A DNA stretch of 64,000 nt, from contig JANBQC010000082.1 in NCBI GenBank assembly GCA_027576995.1, forward strand, positions 1 through 64,000, given 5' to 3'. The notes beneath the pieces were generated by a model, which was not told where the DNA came from, did not search any database, and was given only the letters and a program-made list of their open reading frames with translations. This document shows, in pieces, positions 36,501-46,272 of this stretch. Numbering within the stretch: the stretch's first letter is position 1; every line of letters starts with the position of its first letter. The position numbers and the translations under genes are program-made. The stretch comes from Dimargaris cristalligena (lineage: Eukaryota > Kickxellomycota > Dimargaritomycetes > Dimargaritales > Dimargaritaceae).

Positions 36501-37089
36501 CCTCAAACGGATGGTCGCCGTTGCGGGACCCGCCTTTATCGCCACTCTCGCCATTCTCGCCGCTGTCGTCGGAGGCACCGCCATTCCCTTTCGCGGACGA
36601 GTTGGCGGCTGAGTCACCATCCTCCCCCGTAGCAGTCGCCGACTCGTCTGAATCGGTGGGGCTCTTTTCGACCGGGGTCCGCTTGGAATCGCCGGAGTCT
36701 TCGTTTTCGGCGGGTTCGGAGTCCTCGGGCGGAGATTTCTTTTGGGCGTGACTGGCCGATGACGTGGAAAGAGCCCGCTTGGTCACGAAAATGATAAGGT
36801 GGGGTCGGGTCCGGTGGGCCGGCGAGGCGGCCGCTAGAGGTTGGGCAGCGGGGTTGAGAATGCCATGCCGGGTCAGGGGCGAGGGGGATCCTGGCCGATG
36901 GGGCGCTGCTAAACGGGCTTGGGTGGTGAACAGCCGGTCGGTGCGCTGCCAATGTGGGATGGCCGATCGTTGGGGGACAGAGGTGGTGGTCGTGGGCCGG
37001 AGGAGGGAGGCCCGACCAACACCTAGTGATGGGCCCCGGTTAAGCCGCCCGGTCGTCGATAGAAGCGACGAAGCGATGCGACGTGACAT
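33595..37089 (-). CDS. PIM1: Mitochondrial ATP-dependent Lon protease
   Basis: This is a single exon of 1164 residues from the ATG at 37089 (MSRRIASSLLSTTGRLNRG), an Arg/Ser-rich mitochondrial presequence. The open frame extends 17 codons further up to a GTG, but no ATG lies there. An acidic, low-complexity spacer (about 115-195) is followed by the LON N-domain (about 219-500). The AAA+ module has Walker A GPPGVGKT (about 643-650), Walker B LVLIDEID (about 706-713) and a GLENVKI helix region. The protease domain has Ser 1061 in PKDGPSAG and Lys 1104 in GGLKEK, the Ser-Lys dyad. It degrades misfolded matrix proteins and supports mtDNA maintenance. An Asn/Ser homopolymer insert (about 985-997, encoded by a GTT/GCT repeat near 34100) sits at the start of the protease domain. 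Confidence 0.98.
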   Translation of the reverse strand: MSRRIASSLLSTTGRLNRGPSLGVGRASLLRPTTTTSVPQRSAIPHWQRTDRLFTTQARLAAPHRPGSPSPLTRHGILNPAAQPLAAASPAHRTRPHLIIFVTKRALSTSSASHAQKKSPPEDSEPAENEDSGDSKRTPVEKSPTDSDESATATGEDGDSAANSSAKGNGGASDDSGENGESGDKGGSRNGDHPFEAIRRVVDVLENSLTKPSVPDEYTQVLALPIARRCLFPGFYKAVVIKAPEVIAAIKELMKRGQPYVGAFLLKDENEDIDMIANLDQVHKVGVFAQITSVFPSNQDDSSLTAVLYPHRRVRITDMIKMERPKPTKVKSSGGRTHKPSKAAAEQEVLPPVDADEASKPLTTSDETASSTDRMHYPNDFLRDYDVSVVHVDNLHDEPHSKRNQIIRAVTSEIVSVFKDIASLNPLFRDQIANFSMSQAAGNVFEEPAKLADFAAAVSAGEPEELQEILESLVIEERLQKALVVLKKELMNAHLQSKISKDVEAKIAKRQREYYLMEQLKGIKKELGIESDGKDKMVETFKAKAEKLSMPTDVRKIFDEELAKLQHLETAASEFNVTRNYLDWLTQIPWGVRSPENYNLVHARQVLDADHYGLKDVKDRILEFIAVGKLRGTVEGKILCLVGPPGVGKTSVGKSIARSLSREFYRFSVGGLTDVAEIKGHRRTYVGAMPGKVIQALKKVQTENPLVLIDEIDKLGRGHQGDPASALLELLDPEQNNSFLDHYMDVPVDLSKVLFVCTANVLDTIPGPLLDRMEVIQLSGYVAEEKVAIAEKYLAPNAQKANGLENVKINLEQPAVAALIRNYCRESGVRNLKKHIDKIYRKAALKIVQDVGEAADREQLEAHRSDDLDEQGQRLAKLGTVTPATTPTAEKSDATDEKASKDTLASPELVRSPLLVPESYHLDITDTNLKDYVGPPVFVSDRLYDITPPGVVMGLAWTSMGGSVLYIESVVESHLARTPEGKDQSESSSSSNNNNNSGGRIGRGHLSKTGQLGDVMKESTDIAYTFVRSLVTARFPTNTFFNEHNIHLHVPEGATPKDGPSAGVTMTTSLLSLALGKPIPPTVSMTGEITLTGKVLKIGGLKEKTIAAKRSGVNRIFFPAANAADWEELDDYIKEGVEGIPVHWYHEIPPQLDLVNAKDWKTTP

Positions 37090-37898
37090 TAAAGGAGGTG
37101 GGCAAATTCGTTGCTGGGTGTGAATCAGCGCTGGGCTCACAGAAAGAACTGGTTAACTAGTGGGGAAACAAGGCAGTATAATAGTACGTTTGGAAGGGAA
37201 GGAATAGAATATAAATCCCAAGTAATGGACTGAGAAGGTACCGTATAGGACTAATAGATAGCGCGAGTGGCAAGGAGATAAAGAACGATATAAGCCTGGA
37301 ACAGCCTAGAAACAGGAGACCATATAAAGAGTCCACCAATGAGGGAATACGCCTTCCTGAATCAGATCGCTCGCACGGCCAAAAGGGGTCGTGGCTTGCT
37401 TTGTAAGAGAACTCGTATCGCGGCTATATGCGGCAGAGCGACCCGCTCAGTTTCCCCCAAACCCAGCCGCCGACCCGCATTTTCGCAAGCGGGCCAGCCA
37501 GCGGTTGAAAGCCCCAGTCACCTTGCTTGGTCTCACCGATTCCTCTGAGCGTGTGTACAGTGGAGTGAAGAAAGTGGCTGCGGTCGTCGAAATGGTCCAA
37601 TTATTAGGCAAATCACCTGATGACGTTGGTCTGATAACGGGCGAGAAAGGGGTTTTCGGGTGATACCCACTTCCACCTTATAGTCCCCCAGTCCCTTTAT
37701 AAGATGCTTCTCAATGGCGAGTTGGCCAATGTAATCGCAGCACCCTCAGCTTTCTGAAACCGACGTATATACTAGAGTCGACACAGCTTGGGCAATATCA
37801 TATAGTTTGTCCACTCCTTGGGACGAGTAAGGCGACTGGGGCTGGTGACGAACAAGGCCGGCTAAACTAATGGTTGGGCAGAATGATCTAATCCCAAA
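37090..37898. other. Intergenic spacer, promoter side of Lon
   Basis: Overlapping short frames (37339-37663) are not supported as a gene. No tRNA or repeat other than the adjacent MITE is seen. Confidence 0.5.
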
Positions 37899-38042
37899 AT
37901 ATGGGAGTAGTTCAACCAGGCTGTATAACGAAAAATCCATTAGATGGGGCCAGCATTACTGGTTAAAATGGCTACTCCCACATACTCTCCCATACACAAA
38001 TCATGTAAAACTTTATACAGCTGGCTTGAATTTCACCCATAT
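37899..38042 (+). mobile_element. MITE copy, about 144 bp (reference copy)
   Basis: The left terminus ATATGGGAGTAGTTCAACC..GGCTGTATAACG and the right terminus CTTTATACAGC..GAATTTCACCCATAT are imperfect inverted repeats of about 30 bp: ATATGGG(A/T)GxAxTTCAAxCxAGxCTGTATAA. A conserved interior follows the left end (GAAAAATCC(A/G)TTxGATGGGGCC, then ATTACTGGTTAAAA). There is no coding capacity, so movement would need a transposase from elsewhere. Five sites in the window carry it. The mariner at 55917 has different termini and is not an obvious partner. Confidence 0.9.
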
Positions 38043-38676
38043 ACTCATTGAAATACACCGTTTAGCTTATTAAGGCGCGTAAGTTTACGATTACCAGGCA
38101 CTGGAAATCCAACACTACTACTTTCGAGATATTAGGCACCATTCGCATAATATGACCAGATTGACGTAACCCGTTGGGGGGCCAGTGCAGTGAAGCAAAA
38201 GACCCGCAATATATATCGCGACTGCCATTCAAAAACTTATTATCGATCGCATTGTACAATACCATATCGGAGCTAAGGGATAAAGCCCCGTATAATTCGC
38301 GCCAGACGGTCGATAGAAGCTAATCTCGTGTTTTGAGATGCGTAATATACCTATTCCCTATAACTCAACATGGACCTCCCCACGCGTCCTATACTGACCC
38401 AGTTGTCTATGGATATAAGTTGTATTGCCCGATTCCAAATGGCATCACAAGTGCTCTTCATTTTGGTAGAAGAAAATATTTCACCAATGAACACCGCGAT
38501 CGGCGGAATGTTCCTCCCATTTCAGACCGATCTCTGCTATTGCCGGTTAGTTTAAACCAAACTACCACTGGCGGTATACTGAAAGATGATCAAAATCCAG
38601 TCAGGGTTTTCCTTTCGTTTTTCATGTATTTGTCCATATTTAGACACCAATTACCTATTACTCTCCCTCTCTCTCC

Positions 38677-38716
<40 letters not shown>

Positions 38717-40455
38717 CGCGCAATGCTACTTGACACGTACTGAAGCATACCTTACTGGTCTCCAGCGGGATCAAATAATAAGTTATGTGGCATGATCGAT
38801 TAATTGTGGGCAGCTAACCCCATCATCTGAAACACCGTTACTCTAGGGGTTCACCCATACCGATTATCCTCTTTGCCTAACCATTCTAATGGCTCTCGCC
38901 GAAACCAAAACCGGTAGTCTAAGCAAGACAGGTAAAAATCAATACATATCACTGTACCCTATACCCATTAGATACTCCCGCCCAGTTTTCTATATCCCGA
39001 CCCCTCATCTCCAAACGGCTCCAGTAACGTACTACAGCCCCCACAGGGCTTTGATTTGCCTACCACGTCCAGTTTTTGCCGCAATATTAATTATGGTGTC
39101 AGCCCAGTCCTACTAATATATCCCTCTGGAGCCATAGGCATAGGCTAGGGGTGTTCACGCGGCTCGACTACTGTGCCAATCCCTTTGCTGCCATTACAAT
39201 ACTAATAAACTAAGGGTAGTCGCTCAGGTGGATCACATCTACTCAAGGGCACCCCTCCCGTGTTTCTAAACCCCGACGGGGTCAATAAAACTATTATTCC
39301 CCAAAGCCGATTCTATAGGCAGCCGCAAAGTTAATCGTGACCTGCTCACCACTCCCCTTCATAGATGGCCCGGACTTGGCACTTTTAGTTACCAATGCCT
39401 ATTTTTAAAGTCCGTAGCCTCACTCATTCAACCCATTAGGGATGCCAGTCTAATCCACCTCCGATGAGGGCGATTGAGTGCCAATCCTTTGAGTGTCCAA
39501 TAATTGACCTTGGATAATTGCCACTGCCTTTCCATTAGGCTCTCCCTCACCCCTGTTCCTTTGGTAAGAGAGCAACAGGGCCTTCCGTCTCCCCTCAGCT
39601 AATGATCCACAGGGCATGTCACATTAAGCGTCCTATTAGATCATCCAATAATGGGAATGGGAGAGCGGTAGATCTCTCAACCTTAGAGAGTCCACAATCT
39701 TAGAGAAATAGGCGCCTCCATTTTATTAGCATGCAAAAAATAGACGAGGGTCACGATGTACCGGCTCTCTCGGATTGAGATCAGCCGACCATCGTTGGTT
39801 CAAATTAGGTCCGATCGACACGTCATTAGCAATTGGTTCGTTGGGCTAAAGTCCACTCTAACCCTAACCCTACAGCACTCCTCGACACGGAGAATATAGG
39901 CGATTGCACTGCCCCTTCCTCTAAATGGATGCTTCCGTGACCAATTGAGCGATTCCCTCCCCCCTCCACATCTCACACCGCCCCTGTCATTGCCTGTTCT
40001 CTTTTCTATTGACCGGTATACCCCAAATACTTAAAAGAGGTCAAATACGCCCGCCCCATTACGAAGTTCTGTTCGACATTCTTTCTTTTGCTTAACGCCA
40101 TTCATACATGCAAATGTATATTATTTATTGTTTATCCAATCACGCACTATCCATTTATTTTTTTAATGTACATTTATCGTCCATTTTAGATACTTTACGG
40201 CCATTACTTATCTTAAACGACAACCTAGCGTGTTTAATAATAGATAACTCGCATATTCCCAGTTTCCTCGGCCTGAGTCATTCGGAATCCCCTTCTCTAA
40301 TATAGACCCCCAGAACTGCACCCGACAAGCCGTATTAATCGCTTGCATTTTACTTCAGGGAAATACCGGTATTCTAGTTGCATTTCCCACATTAGCCCCC
40401 ACCAGCAGCCTATTAAAAATATTGTGTGCGGCTGGGTCTGCTCTTCCATAGCACA
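38043..40455. other. Intergenic spacer with CT/TA microsatellite
   Basis: A (CT)n then (AT)n tract spans about 38661-38716. Short overlapping frames (38333-38795, 38889-39116) run through it and lack domains. The remaining 1.3 kb before 40456 shows no gene. Confidence 0.5.
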
Positions 40456-41658
40456 ATGGCTTCTAACCCCACAATTTCCTCTTCGGCGCTGAACGTCGCC
40501 TCCGGGATTTCCATCGTATCTAGTATGGCCACCATCGCCATGGTCTCCTCTATTCTCTATCGTTTTCCCGTGGCCCGGAGTTCGCCATCGTTTGCTCTAT
40601 TAGCCTGGCTGGCCCTCGCCGAAGTGGCGCAACGACTAGCCGAATTCTTCCAGGAACCCTCCCTATGGAGCGACACAACGCTACCTAATGTGCGGGCCAT
40701 ACTGTGGTTTTCCGCCTTCTGGCACTACATTTACCTTGCCGTCAACACCGTTTGGGTGTTGCATATGGACCTGACGGTGGTGCGGGGCTTGTCGCGGCGT
40801 ATCCCCATTCGCCAATACTACGGTTGGTTGGCGTTGGCCATTGGATTCGTGCTCTCCTTGGCCCACTTGGCGCCCGACGACATTGCGTTTCCCAAATCCC
40901 ACCTCATCACTATTCAGCTGGCAACCCAGAGTATGTATCAGTTTCTCTTCGCCTGGGACACCATTTGGCTGCACCTTAGTATGGGCTATACCCTGGTCAT
41001 CTTAGGGTTTACCGTTCGCCGACTATCCCTCGGGCCACTACCTCGCAACCCGACCAACCTACTGGCCAACACCCCCCGCCTCACCTACGTGCAGTGTGTC
41101 GCCATTCGACGGTCCCTCCTGTGGCCCCTACTCTACCTTATCACCGTTCTCCCCTACGCCATTCTGGGTTGGTGCCAAATGTTCCAGCCGGGTCCGGACA
41201 CCGAAAGCTGGGTCTCAGTGGTTCGTATCACTATGTCCATCAAGGGCTGGTTCCTTTTTATCGCGGCCGTCTACCACCCAGTGATGACTCCCGTTATCGG
41301 CGAGGTGCTGAAAAATGCGACCCACCGGTCGCGCTGGCTGTCCCTGTGCTGGCTTTTGGGCCTGGTGATCAATCCCCACCGCGCCCCGTGCCCCAACCCA
41401 ACTTCCGAAAAGGTCCGGGATTCGACCTCTAGCAGCTTGGAATCACCTTACATTGACGACCTCGACATGGGTCCCCGCATTACGGGATTCTTTAGTAGTT
41501 CGCTGGAGCCGGTTAGGCCAGCAGCACACTTGGGTCGCCTTTCCGCTGTGGCTCCGAAGCGAACCAAAACGGTCATGATTAACCTTCCCTCCATCCTGGT
41601 ACATCCTCACTCCAAAGACCAGGGCGACAGTGTGGTTTACGAGTATACCTTCCTTTAA
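40456..41658 (+). CDS. GPCR-like seven-TM protein (cAMP-receptor/class E-like)
   Basis: The gene is a single exon of 400 residues. The ATG at 40456 (context CACAATGG) is chosen; the open frame upstream starts only at a GTG. Seven hydrophobic segments lie at about residues 12-35, 46-64, 81-107, 120-138, 162-186, 218-242 and 255-276. A short extracellular N-terminus carries a possible NPT glycosylation site, loop 3 is basic (VRRLSLGPLPRNP), and the tail is about 125 residues and Ser-rich. The TM6-TM7 pattern (LLWPLLYLITVLPYAILGW, then IKGWFLFIAAVYHP) resembles Dictyostelium cAMP-receptor-like and fungal class E receptors, which signal through G proteins. Ligand is unknown. The family assignment rests on topology and this motif only. 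Confidence 0.72.
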   Translation: MASNPTISSSALNVASGISIVSSMATIAMVSSILYRFPVARSSPSFALLAWLALAEVAQRLAEFFQEPSLWSDTTLPNVRAILWFSAFWHYIYLAVNTVWVLHMDLTVVRGLSRRIPIRQYYGWLALAIGFVLSLAHLAPDDIAFPKSHLITIQLATQSMYQFLFAWDTIWLHLSMGYTLVILGFTVRRLSLGPLPRNPTNLLANTPRLTYVQCVAIRRSLLWPLLYLITVLPYAILGWCQMFQPGPDTESWVSVVRITMSIKGWFLFIAAVYHPVMTPVIGEVLKNATHRSRWLSLCWLLGLVINPHRAPCPNPTSEKVRDSTSSSLESPYIDDLDMGPRITGFFSSSLEPVRPAAHLGRLSAVAPKRTKTVMINLPSILVHPHSKDQGDSVVYEYTFL

Positions 41659-41886
41659 TACCACTTCCCCACCTTGGCGCCATTTTTATTTTATTTTTAT
41701 TTTTTGCCCACCCGTGAAACAGTATGTTTATTTAACCTCAAAACGTATGGTATCAGGTGCGCTCTAAATCCCATATCTATATATACCCAGTCTCTGTAGG
41801 CTATTTTTTAAAATACACACACAATTAAATTAATATGATATGCCAAATTACAAGAAATCTCGAATAATATCAGTTTGAGTGGGCCC

Positions 41887-41980
41887 AATGGTCGCATATG
41901 GAGAGTACTTCCCCCACAAAGGGTGACATATTGCCAGTCCTGACCTCAAGCCGCACCCTATACTTGAGGGTGCGACCATT
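41887..41980. repeat. Inverted repeat / nested hairpin
   Basis: The outer arms AATGGTCGCA (41887-41896) and TGCGACCATT (41971-41980) are perfect 10-bp complements. Inside the right part, CGCACCCT (41952-41959) pairs with AGGGTGCG (41967-41974) around a 7-nt loop. The two pairings share bases and so are alternatives. It could be a small MITE or a structured 3' RNA element downstream of the GPCR-like gene. Confidence 0.5.
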
Positions 41981-43570
41981 TACGTGGATAATAACTCGAC
42001 ACCAACTAATTCTATTATTCGATTAATTATTACCCACTATAAGCCGGGCACTAGTAAGTAGCAAGGCCCTTTTTATGCAAGAAGCCAGAGAGGTAGAATT
42101 GCAGTGAGGTTCCAGGCGACTTGGATGTACTCAGTCAAATACGCTCCCGCCTATGTATAAAAGCACCTAAATGATAGTCGAACGGCGGGAACTCAACACG
42201 ACCCCATATAGTGAGACAGCGGCAACTTAGTAGTCAGAGATTGCCCAGTTGCTATACCGCCACGGCTTACGTCGCTCTTTTAGTTTTACAGCCCTTATTA
42301 TCACCCTCTCTGCATGTACGTCTTATTCACTGAATATATTATCAATGGACAAAGGGTGTTCAGGGTCCAAGCTAGATATTAAGCGATTAAACGATTCTTT
42401 TGCCGGCCTCTAGGGGAATGCATTGGTGTACCATTATCGAATTCCATGTACACCCTAACCCCCTTGATAATTAACTTACACCTTCAAATAAAACAATAGA
42501 GGTATACCTATCACTGTAATACCATAGTTTTACGCGAAGAGCACAATAATTTCTTTTTTTTTTCAAATCAATGAATTATTGACGCAAGACTAAACTATAT
42601 CGCCCTACCAACAGGCAAATGTTCCAGTATTTTTACATCAATGTATAGTCTAGGGCTGTTGGGGGTGGGACATTATAGGGGGCGACTAATAATACACCAC
42701 AGTATGTGTTGGGCTATTGCTAACGTCCATGGATGAGCTTCCCACAGCAGGAAAGGGTTCGGTTGAACCAAAAGATCAAGGGTGGAAGAAAAGACGAGGA
42801 ATGAGATAAAGGGATAATCAAAGCCTATTCACAGAATTGGGTGAAAAATACAAAAGACCAATGTAGGAGCGCTAAAAAGGTCACGGCTGTTACTCGGCTA
42901 ATTACAAAGCAGTATGAGCCGTACTCTATATTCACAGAATAGGATCTGCGGCGTGATTCCAGCAAATGGAAGCCGTTTACTGGAGAATAGGGTGCGTGTA
43001 ATAGCAGCCAGGCGGGGAAAGCTTTACCCGCATGCCGGCCGGGAGTCGGAGCTTGATTCGGGCTACCAATGTTCAAAGTCATTGGACATGAGGCCTGTGC
43101 TCCAAGGGTAGTTGACCTCCAGCCGGTCTCGTATCTACGGGACCAATTTACGGAGGACTGCTATAATTGCTATTGATAATGCATGAAGCTGGAGTCCGGC
43201 AGATATTTTCACCGGCGTGGAGCTGTTACCATCCATTTTTTTAGGAAAAGTCACCACGACAGTGTCAATTATACCTATTATAGCTAAAGGTCTATTTTAT
43301 GCGGCAGTATTTTTTAATTATAAAGAGCCACTTAAATACAAATCGGCTTACTTCTATAGAAAGCCCTCCCTCAACTCTCGTATTTGCATTGGCTTTGACC
43401 CTAGTTACCCGACCAGAGATTTACCCCCCGTTAATTAAGCGGGCCAATCGCTGTCGGGAATGGGCATTCTGTGATAAAAGACCAAGTCATCGGTAGTAAA
43501 ATTGGCTTGGCCATTGCATAAACTATAATGGGCCGAAACCAGTTTTTAGTGGCGTAATCCATTTTGAATA

Positions 43571-43599
43571 CATACCCCCGCCACTTTTACGGGGGTATG
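43571..43599. repeat. Perfect 10-bp hairpin
   Basis: CATACCCCCG pairs with CGGGGGTATG across a 9-nt loop. The stem is GC-rich in an otherwise AT-rich spacer, about 220 bases upstream of the secreted F-box gene. Function is unknown; it may be a protein-binding palindrome. Confidence 0.5.
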
Positions 43600-43647
43600 G
43601 CCAGTTTTCCCAAAAATACCATTTTAAACCATACCGTTGAACCCCCG

Positions 43648-43656
43648 ATATAAATA
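43648..43656 (+). promoter_or_regulatory. TATA box of the secreted F-box-like gene
   Basis: ATATAAATA lies 170 nt upstream of the ATG at 43818. It matches in sequence and distance the TATA box of the gene at 21348-22812 (169 nt). Confidence 0.55.
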
Positions 43657-43817
43657 TCCGACCTTTCGTCTCCAGCTAAATAATATCCAATTGCCAATTG
43701 ACCTAATTCTTGCCTCGCTTTACTGCTTTCACCCTAACCAACACTTAGCCGCCTACCCAGCACCCACCTTCGCTTTACAACATTCGTTGTTGTTATTTTT
43801 TTGTAAAAATTCTAGTG

Positions 43818-45267
43818 ATGCAGTTTTCTCTTACCTTATTTAGCCTTGCTATTGTAGCTTTGGGGTTGCCCTCGTCCTCAATGGTGGGGGGAGTACCCGT
43901 GACTACTTCCATTGGAACCCTGCCTTTCGAAGTCGTTGAGGTTGTATTAGATTCTTTGGACCGCCCGGACCTCGCCAACTTCGGCCTGACAAGCCAAAGT
44001 AACCACCGAACTGTCGACTACTACCAGCAGTTTCCGACGGAAGTAAGTAAATTAATACCCATCTGATGATATGTTGTTGTATTTCTTTTTTGCTTCACCA
44101 ATTTGACGTGCAATGAATTGTCACAATGACATTATTTTAGCGCAGTACCGAACGCTTAAATTGTAGGCGGTGGGGCGATTGTAAGGAAACCGGATTCTGT
44201 GACTGTTCCAACATGTAATGACAAATCCTCCACTTTATAACCACCCCCACCGCCTACACAAATCCCTTGACAATCGTACAAACCACTAAATTGACTGGTT
44301 AAAAATAATATTTTATCCCATATAGGAATACAATAAACTATTGGGCATTATTAAGCAATATGACCAGGCCAAGAAACTCAATACCGATATGAAGGCATAT
44401 CTATTTGAGCTAATTCAGCCAGCAGTTCGTACAGTCATGGTCCAAACCTGGATCACTTCTGTCCTAGTCAGAAATCAAATCGATGCCAAGGGAAATCCCA
44501 CGAACCCCAACAGTGTACTTGGTCCATCCAGGGATTTCGCGAAAGTCCAGGTAATTGTCAAAAAATATACCGATTTACTAGATGAACTGGGCAACTCGAC
44601 GATACTGACCACGGTTGACCCCCAATTGGCCCGCAAACAGACCGACTACATCTCCGAACTGTACGCCATGTTCCTTCGACTCAGCAGTCTTTATTCCCAC
44701 AACCCAGCCGTCTTATTCCAGGCCCTTAAGTCCGTCGACTTTACCGCCTATTTAAAAGTAAAGGCCAAGTCCGTACTGAATACCAATGAACTGGCGTATA
44801 TCGAGGCGACCAAGATTAGATATGTGAAAATAGATACAACCTCCCCATTGGCCGTATTTGAGCTGGGAGCCCTATTTACGGTACTGATGTTGGCCCGCGG
44901 CAACCTGTCACAGGCTAATGAAATATCCACCAAAGTAAATTGGGAGGCCAAGGAGAAGCACACTCTGGCGGCCCTGAGCTTCCTGTATCTCGGCGAATCG
45001 GGTCGTGAGGAAGATTTGCGAAAACTGGTGGAGAATGAGGCGTACCTACCGTACGCCAAGATATCCCTAATACGCTGTTTTAGCTTGAGTGGATACGCAC
45101 AAGCTAGTCGGTTTCTCGAAAAAGTTCTGCCGCCGCTTCCCACCGATCATGCGAATTGCCCTGATCTCCGGTTCCAAATATTCGAAATTCTCAAGTCTGT
45201 GGGATCCACCACTGGGGAACTGAAAAACAAGGTGGATATTTTGTACAAAGAGGTTCTTATGCACTGA
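43818..45267 (+). CDS. Putative secreted F-box-like helical protein, 388 aa (family member B)
   Basis: Exons are 43818..44042 and 44326..45267; the intron has a GTAAGT donor and CATATAG acceptor, phase 0 after codon 75. Residues 1-20 (MQFSLTLFSLAIVALGLPSS) form a signal peptide. Residues about 34-66 match the F-box pattern closely: LPFEVVEVVLDSL, then DRPDLANFGLTSQSNHR. About 300 residues of mostly helical, Leu-rich sequence follow, which could form TPR/HEAT-like repeats. An F-box normally binds Skp1 in the cytosol or nucleus, so one behind a signal peptide is odd. Either the protein is delivered into another cell, or the leader is a signal anchor, or the F-box fold is reused. It shares length, intron position, promoter layout and C-terminal similarity with the gene at 21348-22812. 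Confidence 0.75.
44162..44258. repeat. Perfect 14-bp inverted repeat inside the intron
   Basis: TGTAGGCGGTGGGG (44162-44175) is exactly complementary to CCCCACCGCCTACA (44245-44258), with 69 bases between. GC-rich arms in an AT-rich intron suggest a small inserted palindromic element or a structured intron. Confidence 0.65.
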
Positions 45268-45889
45268 CAATCGCTCGTGATCAATGGTAGCTATAGACTC
45301 CTATATTTAAGAACATCCACTAGTGAATCAGTCGACTTGGGCGTTTTAAATGACAGCACCAAAATGGCCATATGAATAATACCCCGCTAAATCCCAGCCT
45401 TATAGCAATGCACCTTGTATTAAAGGTCAGTCAAACTTACTAACAGATAAAGCCACGATTTGTATGCATAACATATGAGTCGGATATTAATTAGTCTACA
45501 TAATATTTAATAAAAATAATATTAGGGTTTGGTTATGATAAAATAATACATAAATGGGCTGTATTTTTACAATTACCAACCTAAAGAGAATCTGGAAGCA
45601 GCTATAATTACCGAAATACCTTTGTGTAAGCTACAGGATAGTATATAAGCATCAATTGACTAATACAATGGAGTGATATGTGATCCGGGACCTACTTCCC
45701 ACTAAAATAGCATACATTTCAATCATAATATACAATTATATTAGTTGCTGATGACCGTGTGATAGAAATTAGCAAACTATTAGTATTTAACCAGTAGCAT
45801 CTTATATAGTAAATAAATTTATATTTAGTAATACTATGATATCATTGCCAATAGCTTCAGAATATTTAAACTACTGCAGCCCCATGATA
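45268..45889. other. Intergenic AT-rich spacer
   Basis: This is the 3' flank of the secreted F-box-like gene. No gene or RNA is seen. Confidence 0.5.
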
Positions 45890-46272
45890 CATGGGTTAAT
45901 CATTCTTGGTTCATCAGGAGTAATAGGGATAGGCTTCCCACAGCAGGGTTAGTTTAAGCTTAGCCAAGGGGTTACTAGTGCTAGGTATAAAGGTATAGTA
46001 CTAACTCATAAAGGCTAGGGGCAATATATATACAAGGGATATATAGAGGGATATACTTACTGGTCAGTATAAGGGGGAGTGAGTATATATAGGGGTTTAT
46101 TGGATAAATAGGGGGTAAGAAATAAGCTAGGTAATTTAACCAGTCCCAATAGGGCCCCGTTATATATATATATAGGGATGCCTCTAGAGGGAGGACCTAA
46201 GAGAGATGCTACTAAGACTAATAGATAGGTAAATAAGTTGACTAGATAGCCACTAGTATTTGGAAGACTCAG
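45890..46272 (+). repeat. Interspersed repeat (copy 2 of 2)
   Basis: This aligns along its length with the reverse complement of 1-387. The order of shared blocks is kept, including the GGTTAATCA start, the ACTAACTCATAAAGGCTAG block, the TTTATTGG/TTTATTAG block, the ATTTAACCAGTCCCAATAGGGCC block and the GGAAGACTC end. It may extend right, since GAAGAGTCTAACA follows at about 46282. No coding frame survives. Confidence 0.75.

Larger units (their letters stand above)
41659..43647. other. Intergenic spacer with two strong hairpins
   Basis: Apart from the two inverted repeats listed separately (41887-41980 and 43571-43599) this contains only short unsupported open frames. Confidence 0.5.

Noticed and set aside
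39780..39820. TTGGTTCAAATTAGG, resembling a tRNA T-arm
   Set aside because: No acceptor stem, D arm or anticodon arm can be built around it.
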